Shown here: in pieces, positions 14,336-22,302 of the stretch
Layout of the letters: every line of letters begins with the position of its first letter
Numbering within the stretch: position 1 is the stretch's first letter
Source of the DNA: Bacteroidales bacterium
Lineage (GTDB): Bacteria; Bacteroidota; Bacteroidia; Bacteroidales; P3
NCBI GenBank assembly: GCA_017960605.1
Contig: JAGCYV010000049.1
Coordinates: 1-47,354, forward strand
Length of the DNA stretch: 47,354 bases
Reading direction: 5' to 3'
Translations under genes and position numbers: made by a program
The notes under the pieces: generated by a model
Database searches by the model: none
Seen by the model: only the letters and a program-made list of their open reading frames with translations
What the model was told of the DNA's origin: nothing

Positions 14336-16228
14336 TCAAAGTCTCTTCAGGTTGCGAATCAGGATGGCGAAGTCGGTGGCGGTACTATAATGGCGCATGT
14401 ATCGCAGCATGAGGCGCTCCTGCAGGTCGCTGGCGGCATTAGGTAGCAGGGCCGAGGGGGAGAAAACCCCGCATCGGCCAGTGTAGCCCACCCAGGTCAG
14501 ACGTCCTGAGAGCACCTTGAGGCAGTCGGCGAAGTAACGTCCTTTGTTTTCCTGAAACCAGAGCAGGACAGGGAAGAACAGCAACAGCAACAGGGCGCTG
14601 CCGAGGTCGAACATGCGTTTGGTGCGGCGGCAGGTGTCGGTGCTGATGGTGTCCAGGTCGGTGAGGTAGAGTTCGTCGGGCGAGAGGATGTTCTCGCTGC
14701 CGATGACGTAGTCGCCGGCAGCAGGGGCAATCTTGTAATCTACGCCGGTAGTGCGCAGCTGGGCCATAAGTTCAATGGTGTGACGGATGTCCTGTCCGCA
14801 GAACACCACCTCCTCGGCGTGTTCGATGCGGATGAGGTCCTGCAGGTGGCGTGAACTGCTGTCGCCAGTGGTGACGAGGTTCTCCGTGGGGATCCCCATT
14901 GAGGTGTAGAGGGTCCGCAGGCGTTCGGTCTGTTCGGGCGAGCCGACAGCGATAACGCTCCCGCGCTTGCGTGCATGTAGTGCGTATCCTTTGACATGGC
15001 ATAGGCTCAGCACCACACGAATGATCAGTGTGCTTGCCAGCGTCCAGGCCGACCCTATCAGCAGCAGCATGCGGGAATAGCGCTGGCTTTCGTCGAGCAA
15101 TGAGTAGAACGCCAGCAGGAGCAGCAATCCGATGGCCATGCCGCGCACGATGCGTCCCGTACGCACCGGTCGGTCGTAGCCGCCGTGCAGCCAACTGCTG
15201 CACATCAGAATCAATATATACAGGGGAATGACCAGTGCTGTGTATTCGGTGGGGTAGTAGTCGGGTCCTACACCTTTGAAGTGCTCCCAGACGTGTTTGA
15301 GCAGCAAGAATCCTCCATAGGCAAAAAGAAAGTCGGTCACCGGCACCGCCACACGCTGAGCGGCGCGTTTGGCCCACGCCATCGCGGCACGCAGCCAGAT
15401 GGCCACATGCAGCAGGAGGGAAAACATACGGGCTCCGTGACCGGTGAAATAGCGCTTCACGAAGATGGACATCGCGTTGTAGAAGGTATAGACGTAGTTC
15501 ATCGACCCCTTCTTGGTGCTCTCGCCCTTATAGTGGATGATATGGGTGGTGGGCAGGTAGTAGTTCTTCCAGCCTGCCAACTTAATGCGCCACGAGTAGT
15601 CGATGTCCTCGCCGTACATGAAGTAACTCTCGTCCAGTCCACCGTTCTTTTCATAGACTTGTCGGGAGAACATCAGGAAGGCACCGGGCAGGATTTCTAT
15701 CTCGTTCACCTCGTCCTCGGGCAGGTGGCCCATATAGTAGGCCGCGATGCGCCGGTGATGGGGGAAAAGGTGGATTAGGCCGCTGATTTTATAGAATGAG
15801 GTCTCCGGGGTGGGAAATCCGCGTTTGCTCTCCGGCAGGTAGCGGCCGCTGCCATCGACCATCTTCACCGTCAGGCCTCCGCAGTCGGGATGCTGCTTCA
15901 TGAAGTCGGTGCACCGCACCAGGGTGTCGCGCTCTACCACCGTGTCGGGGTTGAGCAGCAGCAGGCGCTCGCCCGTGCAACGGGCGAGCGCCTGGTTGTT
16001 GGCCCGAGCGAAGCCTATGTTCTCCTTGTTGGCGATGACGTGCACCTCGGGGAAGTCCTGCTGCACCATATCCACACTTCCATCCACCGAGTCGTTATCC
16101 ACCACCCACACGTCAAGTTCCAATTCTTTCCCGTCGGTCAGCCTGCGGTCCGATTCATAGACCGACGACAGGCACTGCTTCAGGAAATACTTGACGTTGT
16201 AGTTTACTATGACTATGCTCAGAACCAT
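14336..16228 (-). CDS. GT2 glycosyltransferase fused to a degenerate sugar-phosphate transferase region
   Basis: A 630-residue fusion. Residues 1-~250 are a family 2 (GT-A) glycosyltransferase of the rhamnosyltransferase/WbbL type: SIVIVNYNVKYFL, VVDNDSVDGS, NIGFARANNQ, LLLNPDTVV, and FMYGEDIDYSWR as acceptor-site motif. The middle has several hydrophobic helices. Residues ~400-520 resemble the nucleotide-binding part of polyprenyl glycosylphosphotransferases, followed by CRRTKRMFDLGSALLLLLFFPVLLW, which matches the membrane entry of that family. The expected catalytic segment after it is replaced by KVLSGRLTWVGYTG and a short tail, so that half may be structural. It probably acts at the inner membrane in surface polysaccharide synthesis. 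The start ATG lies inside the period-8 array shared with the topA stop. Confidence 0.8.
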   Translation of the reverse strand: MVLSIVIVNYNVKYFLKQCLSSVYESDRRLTDGKELELDVWVVDNDSVDGSVDMVQQDFPEVHVIANKENIGFARANNQALARCTGERLLLLNPDTVVERDTLVRCTDFMKQHPDCGGLTVKMVDGSGRYLPESKRGFPTPETSFYKISGLIHLFPHHRRIAAYYMGHLPEDEVNEIEILPGAFLMFSRQVYEKNGGLDESYFMYGEDIDYSWRIKLAGWKNYYLPTTHIIHYKGESTKKGSMNYVYTFYNAMSIFVKRYFTGHGARMFSLLLHVAIWLRAAMAWAKRAAQRVAVPVTDFLFAYGGFLLLKHVWEHFKGVGPDYYPTEYTALVIPLYILILMCSSWLHGGYDRPVRTGRIVRGMAIGLLLLLAFYSLLDESQRYSRMLLLIGSAWTLASTLIIRVVLSLCHVKGYALHARKRGSVIAVGSPEQTERLRTLYTSMGIPTENLVTTGDSSSRHLQDLIRIEHAEEVVFCGQDIRHTIELMAQLRTTGVDYKIAPAAGDYVIGSENILSPDELYLTDLDTISTDTCRRTKRMFDLGSALLLLLFFPVLLWFQENKGRYFADCLKVLSGRLTWVGYTGRCGVFSPSALLPNAASDLQERLMLRYMRHYSTATDFAILIRNLKRL

Positions 16229-16265
16229 TAACGCATTAACACTTTATCGCATTAACACATTAACT
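16226..16265. repeat. period-8 array at the topA/glycosyltransferase junction
   Basis: Five 8-base units of consensus CATTAACA (one CTTTATCG). The first unit supplies the glycosyltransferase ATG (16226-16228), and the last overlaps the topA TAG stop (16264-16266). Confidence 0.9.
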
Positions 16266-18585
16266 ATTTCTTCTTCTTGGCTTTCTTCTTGCCGTTTTTG
16301 TCGATAATCTCCATCGCTTGTGCGAGGGTGAGTTTCAGCGGATCAACGCCTTTGGCCAGCCGGAAGTTCTCTCCGCGGTAGGTCAGGTAGGGTCCGAAGC
16401 GGCCGATGTTGCTCACCACGGCCTCACCGTCCTGCACACCGATTTCGTGCGGATAGACCTTCTTCAGTTCTTCCTTCTGCAACTCGGCTTCGCGCTTGCT
16501 CTTGATGATTTCGATGGCGCGTTCCAGGCTCACCTCATACGGGTCGTCGTTTTTGCCCAGCGAGTAGAACTTGCTGTTATGACGCACGTAGGGACCGAAT
16601 TTGCCGATGCTCACCGTCACGTCCTTGTCCTCGAACTGGCCCAGCGAACGCGGTAGCGAGAAGAGGCTCAGGGCCTCCTCGAGGGTGATGGTCTCGATAC
16701 TCTGTCCCTTCTTCATGCTGGCGAAGCGGGGCTTCTCGTCGGCGTTGGTCTCTCCAATCTGCACGAGGGTGCCGTAGCGGCCGATCTTGGCATAGACGTT
16801 CTTGCCGCTTTCGGGATCGACGCCCAGCAGGCGGCTGCCGGTGTTGCGCTGGCTGGTCTGCTGCGTCTGGCGAATGTTCTTGTGGAACGGTACGTAGAAA
16901 CTGCCTATCACCTTGCGCCATTCCTTCTTGCCGGCGGCAATTTCGTCGAAGTCTTTCTCCACAGTGGCGGTGAAGTTGTAGTCCATGATGTTGTTGAAGT
17001 GCTCCATCAGGAAAGTGTTCACCACGCATCCGATGTCAGTCGGGAAGAGCTTGCCTTTCTCGCTGTAGCCCTTCTCCGTGCGTTCGGCACGTTTGATGTG
17101 GCCGTTCTTAAGGGTGAGCACCGTGCACTGGTGCGGCTCGGCCTCGCGGTCTTCCTTGATGATGTATTCACGTTTGAGGATGGTGCTGATGGTGGGAGCA
17201 TAGGTGGAAGGACGGCCGATGCCGAGGTCTTCGAGCTTCTTCACGAGGCTGGCCTCGGTGTATCGCGGCGGATGCTGCGTGTAGTGCTGGGCGGCCTCGC
17301 AGACCTCCATGTTCAGCCGTGTGCCTTCGGGCAGGCGAGGCAGCAGGGTGCTGCTTTCTTTCTGTTCGTCATCGTCGGTGCTTTCCATATAGACTTTCAG
17401 GAAGCCGTCGAACTTCACCTGCTCGCCCGAGCACTGGAAGACGATGTCGCCCGAGGTGATGTCGATTTCCGTCTTCTCCAGTTCGGCGTCGGCCATCTGG
17501 CTGGCCACAGTGCGCTTCCAGATGAGTTCGTACAGCTTGCGCTGGGCGTTCTCCACATTGATGCTCTGCACTTCCATGTTGGTTGGGCGGATGGCCTCGT
17601 GGGCCTCCTGGGCGCCTTTGGTCTTGGTTTGGTAGCGACGGGTCTTCACGTAGTCGGCACCGTATTCTTTCTCGATTTCCTTCTTCGCCATGCTCAGCGC
17701 CAGCTCGCTCAGGTTCACGCTGTCGGTACGCATGTAGGTGATGTATCCGCTTTCGTACAGCTGCTGGGCCACCTGCATGGTGCGGGCTACGCTGAATCCC
17801 AACTTGCGGCTGGCCTCCTGTTGCAGGGTGCTGGTGGTGAAGGGCGGCGCGGGCGTGCGGCGCGAGGGCTTGGTTTCAATCTTGCTGATTTTGAAGTTCG
17901 CTCCGGCGAGGCTCTTCAGGAAGGCTTCGGCCTCCTTGGCGGTGGCGAAGTGCTTGTCCAGCTCGGCGTTGAGGCTCTTGTTGCCATCCACGGGACGGAA
18001 CTGTGCCGTCACACGGAAATAGGGCTTGCTCTCGAAGGCCTTGATTTCCTCCTCGCGTTCCACGATGAGGCGCACCGCCACGCTCTGCACGCGGCCGGCG
18101 CTCAGGGCGGGTTTGATCTTGCTCCACAGGATGGGGCTGATTTCATAGCCCACCAGTCGGTCGAGCACGCGGCGGGCCTGCTGGGCATCGACGAGGTTCA
18201 TGTCGATCTGGCGCGGGTTCTCGATGGCGTGGAGGATGGCCGTCTTGGTGATTTCGTTGAACACGATGCGCTGCGTGGTCTTGGGGTCCAGCTTCAGGGT
18301 CTCCTGCAGGTGCCATGCGATGGCTTCTCCCTCGCGGTCCTCATCGGATGCCAGCCACACCTTGTCGGCGTCCTTCACGGCTTTCTTCAGTTCGGTGACC
18401 AGCGCCTTTTTGTCGTCGCTGATCTGGTACTGAGGCTCGTAGTCCTCCTCCACGTCGATGCTCATCTCTTTCTTGGCCAGGTCGCGGATGTGGCCGTAGC
18501 TCGACTTCACGGTGTAGTCCTTGCCGAGGAATTTCTCGATCGTCTTGGCTTTGGCCGGCGACTCGACTATTACAAGATTTTTCAT
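16264..18585 (-). CDS. topA: DNA topoisomerase I (type IA)
   Basis: Topoisomerase I relaxes negative supercoils by passing DNA through a transient single-strand break. Starting at the ATG 18583-18585 gives the standard MKNLVIVESPAKAKTIEKFLG; an upstream ATG would add 15 unconserved residues. The TOPRIM acidic motif DEDREGEAIAWHL is at residues 81-93 and the active tyrosine is Tyr284 in YITYMRTDSVNLS. Domain order is TOPRIM, core with HEAIRPTN, then C-terminal repeats of the Bacteroidota type (GVDPESGKNVYAKIGRYG, SIGKFGPYVRHN, SNIGRFGPYLTYRGENF) without cysteine zinc fingers, ending in a lysine-rich tail. Length is 773 residues. It heads the long minus-strand run down to mltG. Confidence 0.96.
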   Translation of the reverse strand: MKNLVIVESPAKAKTIEKFLGKDYTVKSSYGHIRDLAKKEMSIDVEEDYEPQYQISDDKKALVTELKKAVKDADKVWLASDEDREGEAIAWHLQETLKLDPKTTQRIVFNEITKTAILHAIENPRQIDMNLVDAQQARRVLDRLVGYEISPILWSKIKPALSAGRVQSVAVRLIVEREEEIKAFESKPYFRVTAQFRPVDGNKSLNAELDKHFATAKEAEAFLKSLAGANFKISKIETKPSRRTPAPPFTTSTLQQEASRKLGFSVARTMQVAQQLYESGYITYMRTDSVNLSELALSMAKKEIEKEYGADYVKTRRYQTKTKGAQEAHEAIRPTNMEVQSINVENAQRKLYELIWKRTVASQMADAELEKTEIDITSGDIVFQCSGEQVKFDGFLKVYMESTDDDEQKESSTLLPRLPEGTRLNMEVCEAAQHYTQHPPRYTEASLVKKLEDLGIGRPSTYAPTISTILKREYIIKEDREAEPHQCTVLTLKNGHIKRAERTEKGYSEKGKLFPTDIGCVVNTFLMEHFNNIMDYNFTATVEKDFDEIAAGKKEWRKVIGSFYVPFHKNIRQTQQTSQRNTGSRLLGVDPESGKNVYAKIGRYGTLVQIGETNADEKPRFASMKKGQSIETITLEEALSLFSLPRSLGQFEDKDVTVSIGKFGPYVRHNSKFYSLGKNDDPYEVSLERAIEIIKSKREAELQKEELKKVYPHEIGVQDGEAVVSNIGRFGPYLTYRGENFRLAKGVDPLKLTLAQAMEIIDKNGKKKAKKKK

Positions 18586-18688
18586 GGTATGATGTTTATT
18601 TGTTCTATTCGTTTTTCGACAATTTGTCACCCTGCATAACGTATATATATTTTATTTATTGTATATGTATGAAAAAATATTTTCATAT

Positions 18689-18776
18689 CTCCTCAAGTTC
18701 TCCTCCCGTTCTCTTCCCGTTCTCCTCCCGTTTACCTCAAGTATGACTCAAGTATGCCTCAAGTATGGTTTAAGGA
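18689..18776. repeat. period-11 array, eight units
   Basis: Eight in-phase 11-base units over 88 bases. The first four are of CTCCTCCCGTT type, the next three of TGCCTCAAGTA type, and the last is decayed. It lies centrally between topA and nadE. Confidence 0.95.
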
Positions 18777-18894
18777 TTCTTTTTCCGGCAACCTCTCCCC
18801 GAAACTGCAAAGCAAAGATGTTTTTCTCCAAATCTCTGTAATTGATGTAAATGCGTGAAAGTATCTTTTTTTCGTCGCGTGCGTACAATTTTTT

Positions 18895-18925
18895 TTTGCG
18901 TGTGACGTTATCAATAATAATTTTG
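18895..18925 (+). promoter_or_regulatory. nadE promoter (-33 TTTG, -7 TAATTTTG)
   Basis: TTTG at 18895-18898 and TAATTTTG at 18918-18925 are separated by 19 bases, which is the Bacteroidota sigma-ABfr arrangement. The -7 lies 19 bases before the nadE ATG, so the leader would be very short. Confidence 0.7.
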
Positions 18926-18944
18926 ACTTTATAACCCCACAGAG

Positions 18945-20501
18945 ATGAAGATACATATCGTCCAGCATGATGTCCGCACGCTGCGTGCGGAGGAGAACCT
19001 TGAATGGATTGTGAAGGAACTGGAGACGGAGCAGTCGCGCGAGGCGCTGCTGACGGTGTTCCCGGCCGGCACGGTGTGCGGGTCGCCGCTGTTCGCCGCC
19101 GCGGGCTACACCGATGTGCAGAAGCAGGCCCAGGCGGTGTTGCAGGAACTGGTGGCCCGTTCGGAGCATCGCGCCTTCCTCGTGGGGCTGCCGTTGCAGC
19201 TGCAGGACAAAGGCCTCTGCAACGCCATCGTGTTTGTGCAGAACTGCGCCATCCGCGGGGTGGTGACGAAGAAATACCTGAGCACCGACGAGCAGAAGTA
19301 TTTCGTGCGGGGCGAGGGTGTGCAGGTGATTGACTTCCACGACCAAAGGCTGGCCATCGGATTCTATGAGGACCTGAAGGAGCTGTCGAAGGGCTATGTG
19401 GAGCAGCCGGATTTGATTGTCTGCTGCGGGAGCCAGGTGTTTGACTACCGCCGTCCCTACCGCATCCGCTACCGTATGACGAAGATTGTGGAGAACCTGA
19501 ACGCTGGGTTGGTATATGTGAACCGCACGGGCTGCGAGGGAAGCTTCCTCTTCGGCGGCGGCTCGCTGGCGATGAATGCCGCCGGCGGTGTGCTGTGCCA
19601 GCTGCCCTACTTCGAGGAGGCCTGCCAGACGGTCGATATGCAGCAGATTGAGACCGTGGAGGACGAGAAGCCCGAGGCGGTGGAACTGGTGTATCGCGGT
19701 TTGGTGTGCGGCTTGCACGACTACTTCCGCAAGAACGGCCTGCACGACGCAGTGCTGGGCCTGAGTGGCGGCATCGACTCGGCGCTGGTGGCCACCTTGG
19801 CGGTGGATGCCCTCGGCGCGGAGCACGTGCACGGCATCCTGATGCCGAGCCAGTACTCGACCGACCACTCGGTGGGCGACGCGGTGGAGCTGGCCAACAA
19901 TCTCGGCATGTCGTATCACATCGTGCCCATCAAGCCGGTGTTCGACAGCTTGAGGGAGGCCATGAAACCTGTGTTCGACGGCCGCGAGGAGGATGTGACG
20001 GAGGAGAATATGCAGGCGCGTATCCGCGGCACCATCCTGATGAGCTACGCCAACAAGTTCGGCGCCTTGGTGCTGAACACGACCAACCGCAGCGAGGCGG
20101 CCATGGGTTACGGCACGCTGTACGGCGACTCGTGCGGCGCGCTGGCGGTGATCGGCGACCTCTACAAGACGGAAGTCTATCAGCTGAGCGAGTGGATTAA
20201 CCGCGACGGGGTGCGCATACCGGTGAACAGCATCACCAAGGCTCCCAGCGCCGAACTGCGTCCGGGCCAGAAGGACACCGACTCGCTGCCCGACTACAAC
20301 GTGCTCGACGCGGTGCTGAATCTCTACCTCGACGAGGGTATGTGTGAGGACGAGATTGTGGATGAGGGCTACGACCGCGAGTTGGTGCAGCGTGCCATCA
20401 AGGGAGTGAAGCGCAACGAGTGGAAGCGCCTCCAGTTCGCCCCGCAGCTGAAGGTGAGCCCGATGAGCTTCGGCCTCGACCGCCGCTGGCCGGTCAGTTG
20501 A
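18945..20501 (+). CDS. nadE: NAD+ synthetase with a degenerate glutaminase (nitrilase) domain
   Basis: NadE amidates nicotinic acid adenine dinucleotide to NAD+ in the cytoplasm. The 518-residue product has an N-terminal nitrilase-fold domain (1-~240) and a C-terminal synthetase domain with the ATP loop LGLSGGIDSALVATL (SGGIDS at 274-279), STDHSVGDAVELA and NTTNRSEAAMGYGTLYGD. In glutamine-dependent family members the nitrilase domain uses a Glu-Lys-Cys triad. Here Lys is kept (KKYLSTDEQKYF, about residue 110), but the Glu of the usual FPEL motif is Ala41 (VFPAGTV) and the Cys of the usual CED motif is Tyr141 (GFYEDL). The domain therefore should not release ammonia from glutamine, and the enzyme is predicted to depend on free ammonia or another donor. 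The rest of the domain is well conserved (VYVNRTGCEGSFLFGGGS), so it probably keeps a structural role. Confidence 0.9.
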   Translation: MKIHIVQHDVRTLRAEENLEWIVKELETEQSREALLTVFPAGTVCGSPLFAAAGYTDVQKQAQAVLQELVARSEHRAFLVGLPLQLQDKGLCNAIVFVQNCAIRGVVTKKYLSTDEQKYFVRGEGVQVIDFHDQRLAIGFYEDLKELSKGYVEQPDLIVCCGSQVFDYRRPYRIRYRMTKIVENLNAGLVYVNRTGCEGSFLFGGGSLAMNAAGGVLCQLPYFEEACQTVDMQQIETVEDEKPEAVELVYRGLVCGLHDYFRKNGLHDAVLGLSGGIDSALVATLAVDALGAEHVHGILMPSQYSTDHSVGDAVELANNLGMSYHIVPIKPVFDSLREAMKPVFDGREEDVTEENMQARIRGTILMSYANKFGALVLNTTNRSEAAMGYGTLYGDSCGALAVIGDLYKTEVYQLSEWINRDGVRIPVNSITKAPSAELRPGQKDTDSLPDYNVLDAVLNLYLDEGMCEDEIVDEGYDRELVQRAIKGVKRNEWKRLQFAPQLKVSPMSFGLDRRWPVS

Positions 20502-20512
20502 TATGAACGGTG

Positions 20513-20552
20513 ATTAGTAGTTAAGGAGATAAGTAGTTAAGTAGATAAGGCA
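20513..20552. repeat. period-8 array between nadE and the GWxTD gene
   Basis: Five 8-base units alternating TTAAGTAG and ATAAGTAG types (ATTAGTAG, TTAAGGAG, ATAAGTAG, TTAAGTAG, ATAAGGCA). It ends two bases before the next ATG, so it fills the position of the ribosome-binding region. Confidence 0.88.
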
Positions 20553-20553
20553 A

Positions 20554-22299
20554 ATGAAAAAGATACTGTATATAGCGGCAATAATTTCAACTTTCAATTT
20601 TCAATTTTCAACTTGCCGCGCACAGATGCAGGCGGTGTTCGGCTACTCCACCTTTTATCTGGCGGAGCAGCAGCAGCCGTATATCGAGACCTACCTCCAG
20701 TTTGACGCATGGACGATGCAGTTCAAGGAGGTGGCGGGCGGTTACCGGGCCTCTGCCGAGGTGACCATCGTGCTGAGCCAGCAGGACTCGGTGTGTTACG
20801 CCAAGAAATACGAACTCTCGAGCCCTATGGTGGAAAGTCTGGACAAGCTGGATTTCAGCTTCATGGATGTGCAGCGTTTCACGGCGAAGAACGGCATTTA
20901 TGACCTGACGCTCTCGCTGAAGGACAAAGGGAGCGAGGCCAATCCCTCGGTGGTCACGGAGAAGATGGTCATCAACTACGACTCCCGCAAGCCTTCGATG
21001 TCGAGCCTGCAACTGATGGCGTCGGCCAAACCGACGGTGAGTCAGAATATCCTCTCGCGCGGCGGATACGACATGGAGCCCTATGTGAGCGACTTCCTTC
21101 CCGAGCAGGTGAAGCAACTCAACTACTACTACGAGATTTACAATATCGACGTCGAGGTGGGGAAGAAGGCGTTCCTGACGATGGCCTATATAGAGGACCG
21201 CGAGACGGGTCACCGCCATGAGGATATGCAGCAGGTGAACCGTCGGAACGGTGCGGCCAGCATCCCCGTGTATGGCAGTATCGACATCAGCGAGCTGCCG
21301 TCGGGCAACTACAATTTGGTGGCCGAGCTGCGCAACCGCGACGGGCAGACGATGCTCTACAAGAAGGTGCCGTTCTATCGTTCCAATCCCGGAGTGAAAG
21401 GCAAGGAGTTGAGTGAGTTTTCCACCACCTTCGCCGCACGTTATACCAACGAGAAGGACCTCGACACCTACCTCGAGGCCCTCTATCCTGTGGCCTCGCC
21501 GATGGAGAACTCGGTGATTGCGGAACTTGTGAAGCGTCCGGGCCTGGAGGAAAAGCAGGCTTTTCTCTACCGCTTCTGGCAGCGTCGCAGTGCGATGAAT
21601 CCCGAAGGTGAGTGGCTCAAGTATAAGGAACGCATCGATTATGTCCAGGAACACTTCAGCTACCCGATTACAAACAAAGAACAATTTGAGAGGTCTTTGG
21701 AGCAGGCCATGCGTAGTAGCAAACGTTACCAAAGGCTCAAAGACAGTTTGAGTTATAATCAAATCAGGGCTATTTTTGACGAGAAGGTGAAGATGCGTGT
21801 GCTGAGCAAGAGAGGAAAGGTTGATACGGTGATGTCGCCGTGGGATTCAATCGTTTACCACAAGCTTCTCGTCAGCACTCCGGGAATACAAACCGACCGA
21901 GGCCGTGTGTATTTGCAATATGGTCCGCCGGACTTCATCCGCGACGAGAAGAACTATGTGTCGGCCAACCGCATAGGCAGCAACAACGAGCAGGCGCCGA
22001 ACCTGTTGCAGATGGGCAATGCGAACGAGAACGAAATCAAGGGCGTCTATACCGGCACCTCGCAGGGGCACGTCTTTTACCTGCCCTATCAGTTGTGGCG
22101 GTACAACAAACTGGACACCGACGACCCCAACCGTGTGTTCCTCTTCTGGGACGAGCACCGGTCGGGCTATTACACCCTCCTCAACAGCAACGCGCGTGGC
22201 GAGGTGCAGGACCCGGGCTGGGAACGTCGCCTCTGCCGTCAGCAGCTCGCCGAAGGGGTGGTGGGTGAAGTGGGTGAACAATTCAACCGCGGATACTAA
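20554..22299 (+). CDS. GWxTD domain-containing exported protein
   Basis: A 581-residue exported protein with the C-terminal GWxTD-domain architecture common in Bacteroidota (AFLYRFWQRRSAMNP, QTDRGRVYLQYGPPD, LPYQLWRYNK). The role of the family is unknown. The signal peptide is unusual: its hydrophobic core (residues 11-20, STFNFQFST) is encoded by a TTTCAAY array, and it ends near CRAQ. Between YVQEHF (about residue 368) and TDRGRVYLQYG (about 449), where homologues have only a short linker, there are about 70 extra basic and polar residues in DNA of visibly lower GC (about 21660-21890). The ATG at 20554 is the only good start. It is followed after 3 bases by an acyltransferase gene in the same operon. 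Confidence 0.75.
   Translation: MKKILYIAAIISTFNFQFSTCRAQMQAVFGYSTFYLAEQQQPYIETYLQFDAWTMQFKEVAGGYRASAEVTIVLSQQDSVCYAKKYELSSPMVESLDKLDFSFMDVQRFTAKNGIYDLTLSLKDKGSEANPSVVTEKMVINYDSRKPSMSSLQLMASAKPTVSQNILSRGGYDMEPYVSDFLPEQVKQLNYYYEIYNIDVEVGKKAFLTMAYIEDRETGHRHEDMQQVNRRNGAASIPVYGSIDISELPSGNYNLVAELRNRDGQTMLYKKVPFYRSNPGVKGKELSEFSTTFAARYTNEKDLDTYLEALYPVASPMENSVIAELVKRPGLEEKQAFLYRFWQRRSAMNPEGEWLKYKERIDYVQEHFSYPITNKEQFERSLEQAMRSSKRYQRLKDSLSYNQIRAIFDEKVKMRVLSKRGKVDTVMSPWDSIVYHKLLVSTPGIQTDRGRVYLQYGPPDFIRDEKNYVSANRIGSNNEQAPNLLQMGNANENEIKGVYTGTSQGHVFYLPYQLWRYNKLDTDDPNRVFLFWDEHRSGYYTLLNSNARGEVQDPGWERRLCRQQLAEGVVGEVGEQFNRGY
20585..20612. repeat. in-frame period-7 array forming a signal-peptide core
   Basis: Four 7-base units, TTTCAAC or TTTCAAT. 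The motif matches the arrays at 934 and 11111, but here it lies inside the GWxTD gene and encodes the signal-peptide hydrophobic segment. Confidence 0.85.
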
Positions 22300-22302
22300 C
22301 CG

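Larger units (their letters stand above)
18586..18944. other. divergent topA/nadE intergenic region
   Basis: A 359-base AT-rich gap between divergent genes. It holds an eight-unit period-11 array (18689-18776) and a complete nadE promoter (18895-18925). On the minus strand an imperfect -7 (CATCTTTG, plus coordinates 18813-18820) is a weak candidate for topA. No ORF or RNA gene is convincing here. Confidence 0.6.
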
